This document shows positions 21,831 through 31,384 of a DNA stretch of 64,000 nucleotides, one piece after another. A program made the position numbers and the translations under genes. The notes under the pieces were generated by a model that was not told where the DNA came from, made no database searches, and was given only the letters and a program-made list of their open reading frames with translations. The first letter of the stretch is position 1. Each line of letters opens with the position of its first letter. Source of the DNA: Effrenium voratum (Eukaryota; Sar; Dinophyceae; Suessiales; Symbiodiniaceae); assembly GCA_963377175.1 (NCBI GenBank), contig CAUJNA010003829.1, positions 212,501-276,500 on the forward strand. The letters are read 5' to 3'.

Positions 21831-22605
21831 TAACGGCCTGATGGGTTTTCGGGCAAAATCGATGGAGTCAAGACACCCTCGCCGTAGCGCATGGCGATGA
21901 ATTGACCGATGGCGTCGGTCAAATCAAGCTACCGGGCCCAGGTCGTGCTACCACCCCGTTTCGGGACAAATCGCCGAAAATTTCGTCCTGAGCGGCGGGT
22001 CTTTAGAGGAAAGTCCCCCGGGCCCTTGGTATCCAACTATGCATGGTGCGCATAGTTATGACATAGGACAGATAGCGAAGTCGGAATTCCGACCTCGGTG
22101 GATGGAATTCCGGCCTCGCTTTCAGACCGAAGCCGCGGAGCTGGCCTCGCTTTTCCGAGTACGAAAGCTTGTGTCACGGGGCGACACGGACCGTGGGACA
22201 CCTCGGGGGCTCAAGCGCTAGCAGCTCCCTTGTCTCAGTGGTTAGAGCGCTGTCTATGCACCACCCTGGTCTGGGGCTCGATTCCCGCCTGCGACCGGGC
22301 AACCTTTTGCCCATTAATGAACCAATATTGTTTCAAGCTGTTTCAATATTGACCCAAACTTGCCAAGATTTTTGAGCCCTGGGAGTTCGGCAGGTTGCCG
22401 TGTTAGACCCGGTGACAAAGGCGTTCGGCAGATTGGCGTATTAGGCGACAAATACGTTCGGCAGGCTGCCGCGTCAGACCCGGTGACGAAGGCGGCGATA
22501 AGTTCGGCAGGTTGCCGTGTCACAGGCAAGGACCTCGGCAGGCTGTCGTGTCACAAGCAAGGACCTCGGCAGGCTGTCATGCTTGGGCGAAAAACGTTGC
22601 GGCTG
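21831..22605 (-). repeat. R-family repeat, copy 3 (reversed), inserted in element 1
   Basis: GC-rich segment in otherwise AT-rich DNA. Read on minus it begins with repeated ACAGCCTGCCGAGGTCC-like units (CGACAGCCTGCCGAGG), then GTCACCGGGTCT units, then CTTGGCAAGTTTG and TTCATTAATGGGC. The same series occurs in R1 at 51.4-52.3 kb. It also shares a GACCGACGCC(A/G)TCGGTC palindrome with R1. The segment interrupts the zinc-finger gene at its left end. No open frame codes a recognisable protein, so it looks like a non-autonomous mobile repeat. Confidence 0.7.
22228..22305 (+). other. tRNA-like pol III box region inside R copy 3
   Basis: CTCAGTGGTTAGAGC resembles a tRNA A box, and GGGCTCGATTCCC resembles a B box about 30 bp further on. 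The acceptor and T stems do not pair well, so it is not a functional tRNA. It suggests that R derives from a tRNA-headed element or carries a tRNA-like fragment. Confidence 0.35.
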
Positions 22606-23075
22606 CGTTCTTCTTGGGGGTGGGGTGTTCGCTATTATTTTATTTTGTTGCGGTTGTTGCGGTGGAACATATTGCTCTTCTTCTTCGCGGAGCGCTACTT
22701 CGTGACGCGCCACTTCGTTGTATTCTACCTTTTGGGGTTTTGCTATTGGAACTGCTTTTGGCTTAATTGATTTGATTGGTTTAGTTTCTAATGGTCCTTG
22801 ACAGTTTTTTTCGTGGCTGTATCTGTATGATTTTAGTGTTAAAGTTTTGGCACAGTTTGGACAGGCTATTTTCTTTTCATTGCGTGCTTGAGTTTTTGAG
22901 TTGTTTTTAAGTGGTTCTACAGGTTTTATTTCTTGTGTTGGTTCTATTATTGGTTCTGTCTTTGGTGCTTCTTCTTCAATTGGTGGTAATTCATTTACTG
23001 GTTCGTCTGCTTCAATTGTATTAGTAATTTCAGGTTCAACTTCTGACGTATATAATATCTTATATATGTTGTCTA
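22596..23075 (-). pseudogene. acidic/Pro-rich protein with one zinc finger, truncated by R
   Basis: A long minus-strand frame with no ATG. It begins near EVEPEITN, continues with Glu/Pro-rich sequence (NELPPIEEEAPKTEPIIEP), then CPNCAKTLTLKSYRYSHEKNC, a C2HC-type finger, then Lys/Pro- and Gln-rich tails with PPPRRTQPQ. The frame then enters GC-rich R sequence, so the original C-terminus has been replaced. The upstream start has probably been lost to an indel. Similar finger proteins with acidic arms occur in Polinton-like viruses, but the role is unknown. Confidence 0.55.
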
Positions 23076-23102
23076 TATTTTATATATTTTGTACATATAG
23101 AC

Positions 23103-23155
23103 AAATTGAGAAATATTAATATTAATAATTTGATATTAATATTAATAATTAGGGG
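23103..23155. repeat. short AT tandem/inverted repeat between genes
   Basis: AATATTAATATTAATAATTT is followed by a near copy, GATATTAATATTAATAATTA. Units are partly self-complementary. It lies between two minus-strand genes and may act as a 3' end signal or promoter. Confidence 0.5.
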
Positions 23156-23160
23156 TTTAT

Positions 23161-24015
23161 TCAATTATCTAACTGAAACAAAAGGCTAAATTGAATGGGG
23201 ACGCCGTGAAAATCAATAACTTCGTTTCTTGAAGTTGTAATTTCAAAGTGTAGTATCTTAATATTTTTACCGCCTACATCAATCAAATCTGTGTATATGG
23301 GCGCTGTAAAATCTGCTATAACTCCGCCAAGTTGTTGATTGATTTGAACTTTTTTAATTACTGAACTACTAAAATTATTAGGCGCCGAATATTTGTAGTC
23401 GCTTAGTTGAGGTGAGTTAATATATACATTTTGAAAAGGAACTAAATTAAAATATCCACTTAACCAAGATGTCGCAGGTTCGTATGCAATATAATTACTT
23501 AGTAAACAATTAATAGCTTTTGGTCTCAAGTTATCATATTCAAACTGTCCTCTGTCCCATTTGTCATTTACATAAGTTTCTAATTCTTCATCTGTAGGTA
23601 TTTTGATTTTGTAATTTAGAGGGTAATTTAATTTAAGTTCCATTGTGCGTTCGCTTTGTCCATATACTGTTAAGAATAAGTCAGGTGCAATATCATTAAA
23701 TGCCGCGTTTAATTCTGATTGTATTTTAAATGATAATTGATTGGCATATTAAATTTCGCCGGATACATCAACGGCAGTGCTTCTTAATAAGACATTGGAA
23801 CTATTATACAACATAATTTAGAAGTGTTCGTAAAACCCTTTCTCTGCTGTATAAAACGGAGTGCTAAATGAACACTCAGTCACGAACATTTTTGTTCTTG
23901 GTGGAATTTCAAAGTTTTGGTCAAGTTCTATAATAAAATCGCTGATAGAATTACTTTCTGGCAATCTGTAGGCACTATCAACATAGATTTGTTTATATGT
24001 TGATCTATCACTCAT
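23161..24015 (-). pseudogene. candidate minor capsid (penton-like) protein, broken
   Basis: Frames 24015-23818 (65 residues, MSDRSTYKQIYVDSAYRLP at the start) and 23643-23161 (160 residues) belong together. A frameshift near 23815 and an in-frame TAA near 23750 lie between them. The start pattern (short polar N-terminus, then VDSAYR) and the end (EVIDFHGVPIQFSLLFQ) match what is seen in the minor capsid/penton proteins of Polinton-like viruses and virophages, which end in a hydrophobic strand after an HG motif. The position, divergent to the lipase and capsid genes, also fits. Assignment rests on these patterns only. Confidence 0.5.
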
Positions 24016-24055
24016 AAATATAATACAATAGAAATTATAATATAATTATTAGTAT
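24016..24055. promoter_or_regulatory. divergent promoter region of element 1
   Basis: A 40-bp AT-only spacer (TATAATACAATAGAAATTAT and ATAATTATTAGTAT) lies between the leftward minor capsid gene and the rightward lipase-like gene. Both genes must take their promoters from it. Confidence 0.5.
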
Positions 24056-24830
24056 ATGATAGGAAGACAATTATTATTTGGTGCTATTGAAGGCAGGACG
24101 CCTACACAAATGATGGCAGGTGTAGCAAGTGATAAAGCATATACAGCAGGTAAGGATTTATTAGAAAATGTATTTTAAATCATAAAAAGACATTGGAAGA
24201 CAAAATAGGAGGTTTCAATAAACATTTTGATAAGCAAATAATGAAACATAAAACACGCTACGCCGAAGAAATCAATGTTCAAAAATAAAATAAAGTTGAT
24301 GATGTCAAGGGTTTAGACGCCGCGTATTCAAATGTGAATGGAATAACAAGAATAGGCAACACATTGTATATTGGCGGCACTGGTGATAAAACGGGACTAA
24401 ATCACAAAGTCAATGATGTAATTGCAGATTTGTTTTTTTTCCTACTCATAATGTTCAATTAAGCGAAAGATATAGACGCAATGGAAGAATTAAAAAAACT
24501 ATCCAGATGTGAACAAAATTATTGATCAGCCTCGGTTCATCCGTTGTTCACGAAATCAACAACAGACACGGAAACAAATATGCCACTACTGTTTATTCAT
24601 CACCTTTTGTATCAGGAAGTAATCAACAAAAAAACCCGCGATACTTACGATTTAGAAATCGTGGAGACCCTATAGCAGTGTTCGATGACGCGGCAATAAC
24701 TGGAGAAATAGAAAGCAATAATTTATTAGATAAACACAGTTTCAATAATTGGACAGGACAAGGTATGACTGAAATAAACCCTGCTACAGACATTTCTAAT
24801 GGGTTCAACCCGAATGATAATTCGGGTTAA
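24056..24830 (+). pseudogene. class-3-lipase-like hydrolase, heavily frameshifted
   Basis: Starts with MIGRQLLFGAIEGRTPTQM. Later segments in changing frames give GITRIGNTLYIGGTGDKTG, a helical EELKKL segment, then SLGSSVVHEINNRHGNKY. The last open frame (24522-24830) has SLGSS at its start, GDPIAVFD and KHSFNNW, in the order Ser nucleophile, Asp, His expected for an alpha/beta hydrolase of the lipase class 3 type. A base missing just before SLGSS would explain the lost His of the usual HSLG motif. At least four breaks are present (near 24175, 24287, 24445, 24505-24525). In a virus it might act on host membranes at entry or exit; this is inference. Confidence 0.5.
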
Positions 24831-24897
24831 GTGCTTCGCGTTGCAACCCTAATTCAACACCAGAAAAAATATATGTTTATATGTATATAACTTATAT

Positions 24898-25296
24898 ATG
24901 GAAAAAATGATAGAGCGAGAGAAAGAGAAAGAATACACAATATCAAATAGTAAATATGAATGTCATTGTGGCAAAGAAGTATTGAATAAGGATAAAGAAG
25001 AGCACGAAAGCAATGATTTAAATCATTTATACTACAGAAAAGGCAATGTTAACGGACTTATGATAGGTATGTATAGTGAAATTATTAATTATGAAAATGA
25101 TTATCTAAAATTACATCCTGAAAATAAAAAGAAGCATTATACGGATTATAGTAGAATTGATTATACTGACTTTCTTGAAGAACAAGCAGAACAAGAAATT
25201 CCGTTAGATGAAGATGATTTAAGTTATTTGTATAAGTATAGAGACGAATTAGAAGATTGTATAAAGCGTATAAATGAACTAACATTATCTCAATAA
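24898..25296 (+). CDS. hypothetical acidic protein with a Cys/His site
   Basis: An intact 132-residue frame. YECHCGKEVLNKDKEEHESN near residue 20 has CHC plus a downstream His, a possible zinc site. The rest is rich in Asp, Glu and Tyr, with a coiled C-terminus (YKYRDELEDCIKRINELTL). TTATATATGG directly precedes the start, so the TATA-like element lies very near the ATG, as for the capsid gene. Confidence 0.55.
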   Translation: MEKMIEREKEKEYTISNSKYECHCGKEVLNKDKEEHESNDLNHLYYRKGNVNGLMIGMYSEIINYENDYLKLHPENKKKHYTDYSRIDYTDFLEEQAEQEIPLDEDDLSYLYKYRDELEDCIKRINELTLSQ

Positions 25297-25309
25297 TATT
25301 AATAATCAT

Positions 25310-25557
25310 GTTTAGAAATACAGACAAACAAAGCAAAATTCCATTAGAGAAGAAACTGACAAAATAACCTACAAAATACGATAAACAACAAAAAAATAGA
25401 TTATGATACTTTAAAAAATATAGTTGATACAAAAAATAATTATTCAATAAATACTATAAAAAATGCAACTTCAAATAATTCTACTATAGTGCGTCCACAT
25501 AAGAAAAATATAAATAATAAAAAATCAAATCTAAGTGTATCATATATAAGTAATGGA
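25310..25557 (+). pseudogene. short Asn/Lys-rich gene, frameshifted
   Basis: An ATG near 25310 leads into MFRNTDKQSKIPLEKKLTK and a stop. Another frame continues with KIDYDTLKNIVDTKNN and ends in SYISNG at the capsid start. One or more indels in A-rich runs would connect them. Asn/Lys richness may only reflect AT-rich DNA, so this is tentative. Confidence 0.3.
25540..25553 (+). promoter_or_regulatory. TATA-like element at the capsid gene start
   Basis: CATATATAAGTAATGG: a TATATAA stretch lies only a few bases before the capsid ATG. Very short 5' leaders are common in late genes of large DNA viruses. Confidence 0.4.
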
Positions 25558-27160
25558 TAATATAATTGCAGAAAGTGGACCTACAATGATCAACTCATTA
25601 AATCTTGGGCTTCCCGAAACAGCACAATACATCACAGACAGACGACAAGTTAATTATTTTCCATCGGGGTCACATGTCTATAACCCGAAAGCAGGTAATA
25701 CACAAATTAGGTTTCATATTACAGGTGAAGATAATACATTTATTGATTTATCTAGTGTTCGTTTATTTGCTAATCTTCACAACAAGGACAATACAAGAAG
25801 TCATGTTTTACGGCCGTTATGTCATTTGTCATCCTTCTTCAGTCGTTATAGATGCACTGTAGGTGGGCAGCAAGTTCAAGATATTATTGAATACAATAGA
25901 CATTGTGAATTGTGTAACTCCTTCAAAAGTCAAGATGCCCGAGACATGGACGATTTAGAAGGCAGCGCTAATCCTCGTTGGGATGATGACTGGCAACATA
26001 CTTATGCTACTGGATTAGCAGAATTTATTGATGCTAATAATGAACGAGGAACTACTGGAACAGCACCAGATGCCGTGACAGTCGAAGGAGGAGACCACAA
26101 TAGTTGGGGTGATTTAACTTCAAGATACACGCGCCATTCAGTTGCGGGAATTCCTGGTGGCAATACTGGTTATATGAGATTAGGACATAAACCTTGTTGC
26201 GGTTTGATAGAAAGCAATCATTATTTACCGCTTCGTTACGCACCACTTGAATTAGAATGTACAATTGTGTCGGATGAACACGCACCAGCAATTACACCCA
26301 TTTCTACTCGTGATGCAGCGGGGGATTTAATCAACAACACATATACTGACAAATATGGATATTACTTTACAACCGGCGATACTTCAACAGAGTGGGAATT
26401 GAATAACGTAATCATTCGAGCCGATGTCATAACCTTGGACAACACTGTCAACAACAGTATAGTAAAGCATCTGTTAGAGGGTCAAAGTTTGAAACTAGTA
26501 TTCCCTATGTATCACACTGCGACGCAATCATCACCGCGGCAGGAACTGAAATTGATATGAACATTGTTAAATCCGCTTCTAAATTAAATGGTTGTTTCAT
26601 TACACTATATCGCCCACCAAGAGCAGGAACTGACCCACAAAATACTAATTATTGCAGACAAGACAACTACATTTACAAGCGATGGAAATATTTTTACAAT
26701 CTTTGATGGTCCGGATGCAGACCGAGATGGTCGCGCAGCATACCAAGGAAAAGGGTTTCAAAATCCTGAATGAGATATGACTTTGCAATTACAAACTAAT
26801 AATAAGAAATATCCAGAGTTTGAATGCCAAAGCCTCAGTGAGACCGCTTACTACCTCCGAAGAACATTACACTATTTGAACCCTGACCAAGATGCCTTTA
26901 GTATTTCCTACAAGCGGTTTAGAGAGGATAAACTTGTTATTGGCTTATCCTTTGAGAAAATGCCAGATACCAATTTCACAGGTTCTAGTACCAAAATAGG
27001 TGGGTTATTAGTGTTTAAGCTCAAAGGCACAAATACGGCTTTCACAACCGATGAAGATGTGCGTGAAATATTTGCACATTTGATTAGTGAGAGCGTGTTA
27101 GAATTACGCGAAAGTGGCTTGATTTTGTATGATTATTTCATTTATATTTCAACTAACTAA
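25553..27160 (+). pseudogene. major capsid protein, PLV/Polinton type, broken
   Basis: The first frame gives 335 residues, including the motif SRYRCTVGGQQVQDI and EYNRHCELCNSF typical of these capsid proteins. It changes frame near 26515, continues with TEIDMNIVKSASKLNG and YKRWKYFYN, changes back near 26690-26710, and meets an in-frame TGA at 26771. The last frame (26777-27160) gives LQTNNKKYPEFECQSLSE, YYLRRTLHYLN, FEKMPDTNFTGSSTKIGG and ELRESGLILYD, the conserved C-terminal half. Total length near 535 residues fits a double jelly-roll capsid protein, which forms the icosahedral shell. Three lesions prevent read-through as written. Confidence 0.85.
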
Positions 27161-27199
27161 TTTCTAAAAATAACAATATTCTAAATAATGATATAAACA

Positions 27200-27529
27200 A
27201 TGTATCGTCATCACAAGAAGAATGCGAAGAAAAATAAAGGCAAGATATTTTTACAATCCTCACAAATTAAATATAATCCATTTGACCAACGAGATACAGA
27301 ATATCTAAAACACCTACACGAACAAATGAAATTAAGAAACTCACAAAAAGCATCAGTAGCATTTAGAAAACACATTCAAGAAGGACACGCCAGAGCAAAT
27401 TATCAAAATCAGTTAGACAGATTAACGATGGAACTACATCGACCAAATCTACCACATTCAACAAAGGAGCATTTAGAAAAACGAATTGAGGAGTTGAAGA
27501 AATTAACATTTACTTTAAACTTATTATAA
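27200..27529 (+). CDS. basic helical protein, hypothetical
   Basis: An intact 109-residue frame starting MYRHHKKNAKKNKGKIFLQS. The N-terminus is strongly basic, the C-terminal half is helical with heptad-like spacing (LEKRIEELKKLTFTLNLL). It follows the capsid gene on the same strand by about 40 bp. Possibly a DNA-binding or virion core protein; no family recognised. Confidence 0.55.
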   Translation: MYRHHKKNAKKNKGKIFLQSSQIKYNPFDQRDTEYLKHLHEQMKLRNSQKASVAFRKHIQEGHARANYQNQLDRLTMELHRPNLPHSTKEHLEKRIEELKKLTFTLNLL

Positions 27530-27563
27530 TAAGATTAATAATCTAACTATTATTGTAATAAAT

Positions 27564-28091
<528 letters not shown>

Positions 28092-28191
28092 NNNNNNNNN
28101 NNNNNNNNNNNNNNNNNNNNNNNNNNNNNNNNNNNNNNNNNNNNNNNNNNNNNNNNNNNNNNNNNNNNNNNNNNNNNNNNNNNNNNNNNNN
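28092..28191. other. assembly gap of 100 Ns
   Basis: Exactly 100 undetermined bases, a conventional placeholder for a gap of unknown size. The repeats on its two sides are different (GCAGAC left, GTGCGT right), so the join may not be a true neighbourhood. Confidence 0.98.
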
Positions 28192-28650
28192 TGTGCGTGT
28201 GCGTGTGCGTGTGCGTGTGCGTGTGCGTGTGCGTGTGCGTGTGCGTGTGCGTGTGCGTGTGCGTGTGCGTGTGCGTGTGCGTGTGCGTGTGCGTGTGCGT
28301 GTGCGTGTGCGTGTGCGTGTCGTGTGCGTGTGCGTGTGCGTGTGCGTGTGCGTGTGCGTGTGCGTGTGCGTGTGCGTGTGCGTGTGCGTGTGCGTGTGCG
28401 TGTGCGTGTGCGTGTGCGTGTGCGTGTGCGTGTGCGTGTGCGTGTGCGTGTGCGTGTGCGTGTGCGTGTGCGTGTGCGAGTGCGTGTGCGTGTGCGTGTG
28501 CGTGTGCGTGTGCGTGTGCGTGTGCGTGTGCGTGTGCGTGTGCGTGTGCGTGTGCGTGTGCGTGTGCGTGTGCGTGTGCGTGTGCGTGTGCGTGTGCGTG
28601 TGCGTGTGCGTGTGCGTGTGCGTGTGCGTGTGCGTGTGTGGCTGTCTATC
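28192..28650 (+). repeat. GTGCGT hexanucleotide array right of gap
   Basis: About 75 nearly perfect copies of GTGCGT, with one shift at 28320 and one GAG variant near 28477. The long open frames on both strands here are produced by the repeat. Confidence 0.95.
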
Positions 28651-28693
28651 TCTCTGTCTGTGTGCGTGTGAAACCCTTCCTCTGACAAAGCTG

Positions 28694-29570
28694 TAAATAC
28701 AAACCCAAAGAGGCCCACCAGTTTGAGAAATTCCGCGGGCTCCTGCTGGTGGAATGGGGGAATGGTCAGGTCCTGGTCGTCCTGAGCACACGAGTAAGCC
28801 AAAGGTCAGAATGCATGGAACTGCATATGCAACCGGTCGGCCCTCATGTCTCGGAGTCCTCCCAAGCGAAGGTGGTGGTGACGTTGCTGCCATTGGCCAG
28901 GGCCTGGCATTTTCCTCTTGAACGGAGCTTGAACCCTTGCGATCGCTTCTTGCTTCATGTTTTTTGGTTTTTTGTGTTTTCCGTGTTTCTTGACCTGTTC
29001 CCAACATCTCGCACCGCCTGCACCTCCGCGGACAGGTTCATTACGGTGCTGGACACGTTGGCCGCGATGGCCTCGCTGGCAGAGGAGGCCGTGTCGTTGG
29101 CCACCGCCTCGGCGACCTCCTGCAGGCTCCGAGTTTTGGCTGAAGGGGTAGGATGTGATGCTCCCGGCAACGGGAACATGTTCCAGGGGGCTTTTGACTA
29201 GGTGATTCATCGAGGGGATGGGATGGAAGACCCATGGCATGCGCGTGCCCGGCCTTCGCGGCCGCAGATGCCGTTTCGTTGGCGACCTGAGGCAAAGCTT
29301 GGCTTCCCGTGAAAATGCTCCACCAGGACCGGAAACTGCAGCCACAAAGCCTTGTTGGTAAAGGTGGCATGAGCTTGCTGAGGTTTCTTCCCAACCTTAC
29401 CCGCGCCTGCTCCGCGATTTTGCGGGTCTCATCTGCCACAAGTTTCTGTAGGTCGGGGGACATTCCATAAACCTGCGACTGAGAAGCCGTCACCAGTGTC
29501 TCGCGAATGTCTGGAACTCCAACGCTCTCCTCTGTCATCGTAGTTGTCCAAAAGTAGTTCCACATGTCGC
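28694..29570 (-). CDS. host gene with duplicated exon, copy B
   Basis: Reading leftward, exon-like stretches are 29440-29570 (DIRETLVTASQSQVYGMSP and DLQKLVADETRKIAEQARV), about 29025-29135 (LQEVAEAVANDTASSASEAI, then AANVSSTVMNLSAEVQAV) and 28694-28790 (LTIPPFHQQEPAEFLKLVG, then LFGFVFTA). The first two are Ala/Glu-rich and helical. The third is the second copy of the exon at 15041-15136. Whether all belong to one gene is inferred from strand and spacing. No family recognised. The gene runs into the microsatellite at 28.65 kb and the gap. Confidence 0.45.
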
Positions 29571-29899
29571 TACTGCTTGTCGTGAGAGTGGTGCTTGTGC
29601 TGGTGGTAGAACTGGTTGGCGAGCCTCAATCGGAAGCTGGGATAAAAAGAAACCAAGTCTCTAGTCTCTAGTCTCTAAATGGCCCTACCAAATTGATCGC
29701 TGCCAGGAGGCCTACTATAAGCGGCACTGCAGAAGGGTCCTGCACCCCCTGCATGCGCAACTCCCTGGATGTCCTTGAGAATACGTTGCGCACGTGAGCT
29801 CCAAGGCAAAGATTTCAAACTGAACTGTTGGGACACTCACGGCTCTCTCTTAGCCACGAGGCACTTGAAGAAGTTGATGTCCCTGTTGCTCCTGCCGAC
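29571..29899. other. no recognised gene
   Basis: Host DNA with a short GTCTCTA repeat near 29660. No protein-like frame. Confidence 0.4.
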
Positions 29900-30060
29900 A
29901 ACCGACCCTTCGGACCGCCTCGGAAGGAAGCGCCACTTGCCAAGGCTTCATGAAATGTCCCGCGAACCCTCATCAGCACAAACTTGTTTAATGAAGTCTC
30001 ATTTGCTGGAGGGCAAAAGATGACTGCTCCGCCGGAGCTAGCAGCTAGCGAATTTGACGT
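29900..30060 (-). CDS. exon-like fragment, unidentified
   Basis: The minus-strand frame gives SGGAVIFCPPANETSLNKF followed by VLMRVRGTFHEALASGASF. It is protein-like and bounded by low-complexity or intron-like frames. No family recognised. Confidence 0.35.
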
Positions 30061-30210
30061 TTTTTTGGGAAAGAAACATGGAAAAACAAACCAGTGGCGC
30101 CAATCAACACAAACGTCAACCCCCAACCTCTGCAGCGGTACTGGCAGCAACCGCATGGCAGAGTCGACAGCCGGGAGTCTCCTCCGGCGCGTCGCTTGAA
30201 CCGCAACTTG

Positions 30211-30603
30211 TCACACGTGAGACCGATGCACAAAGACAGCCTCTGCAACCGTGGGTACTACCAGACATATGGAGATCACTGCCAGTGCAGCCATGGATCG
30301 GACCTTGGGCCAGGCCCCCAAGCCTTTCAAGCCAGCCCCACGCAGATTGCAATGGACTTGGGCCCCCGCCGCCATCACCAGGGGGTGGGGTTTCCCCCCG
30401 GGATGCCAAGCTGAAACGCACAGGTCCAGATATGCGGTGCCCCGACCCTTCACGGCTGACGCACGCATGAAGAACAAGTCTTTTCCTGCACCGGACGCAC
30501 AGCTCTCTGCTCCCAGGAATCGGGTGACAAAGGAAGCAGCGCATTCCATAAATGGCACTTGGAAGAACAGCGAAGGTTGCTGTATCTTTGAACACGAAGC
30601 CAA
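30211..30603 (-). CDS. open frame with one membrane segment, unidentified
   Basis: 130 open codons on minus. The middle (KDLFFMRASAVKGRG, then AYLDLCVSAWHPGGKPHPLV) is protein-like. The C-terminal part has a hydrophobic stretch MAALAVISICLVVPTVAEAV that could cross a membrane, followed by FVHRSHV and a stop. Possibly two exons read in phase. No family recognised. Confidence 0.3.
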   Translation of the reverse strand: MASCSKIQQPSLFFQVPFMECAASFVTRFLGAESCASGAGKDLFFMRASAVKGRGTAYLDLCVSAWHPGGKPHPLVMAAGAQVHCNLRGAGLKGLGAWPKVRSMAALAVISICLVVPTVAEAVFVHRSHV

Positions 30604-30924
30604 GAAAGCAAGTATGTCTTGACCATGGCCGAAAGGCCGACTTCCCCGGCATCAACACGACAAATGTGCGATTGAATTGAATTATCATTCACGGTTCCCT
30701 TTCTTCACCTCGGCTTCTCACGCATCTCTTATCCATGGCTTCTTTGGCCATCTCTGAGCAAGCTCCGCTTACCTTTTCTCAGCGTTCTTCACTCCCTAGC
30801 ATTTGACTCACTGCAGATTTACAAGAGTCCAACCGGTTGCGATTGCTCCAGGACCCAGCAAAAGCACGCGGGCTGAGAAACGGAGCGCGGGCCGCAAGCT
30901 GTTAACATCGCCCTGCACTTGCCA
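30604..30924. other. no recognised gene
   Basis: Nothing protein-like on either strand and no repeat. Confidence 0.4.
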
Positions 30925-31170
30925 TCGCCTTGCAGGTTCTCAGCTGATCTCGGCATAGTTCAGCGCATTGTACAGGATTTTCCTGCAGCTTTGGCGCCTT
31001 TTTATAGGCCTAAGAGATGGCCTTCCCAGCCTCATCTGCTCCAGCGCACATTTGCTGTCTGCTTCATTCTCAGGGTAGGTGATATTTTGGTACATGATTG
31101 GCACCTGAAAGGGCACCCGCCAATCAAGAGCGCCTGCTGTGCACAGAGCCTCCGTCCAGTTCCGAGGGTC
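30925..31170 (-). CDS. exon-like fragment, unidentified
   Basis: The minus frame reads WTEALCTAGALDWRVPFQVP, then a polar segment ENEADSKCALEQMRLGRPSL and a basic end RPIKRRQSCRKILYNALNYA before a stop. It could be the last exon of the WD40 gene upstream on the same strand, or an independent gene. Confidence 0.3.
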
Positions 31171-31384
31171 TTTCTGCGCAAGGAAGACAGGGGCCTGAGG
31201 TGAAAGGAAACCAAAGCTTCTTATAAAGAAAATAACAACCTTTGGAGGTCTGGATTCCTTTCCTAAGGCTGGTGCACAAAACTGTAGCGTCAGGTCATGT
31301 GCGTAGAACTGCTTCACTTCCTTGTCCTGGTTGCTCTCACTCCGTTTACACTTGATCACATTGCGCACTTGACGAGGGAAAGCT

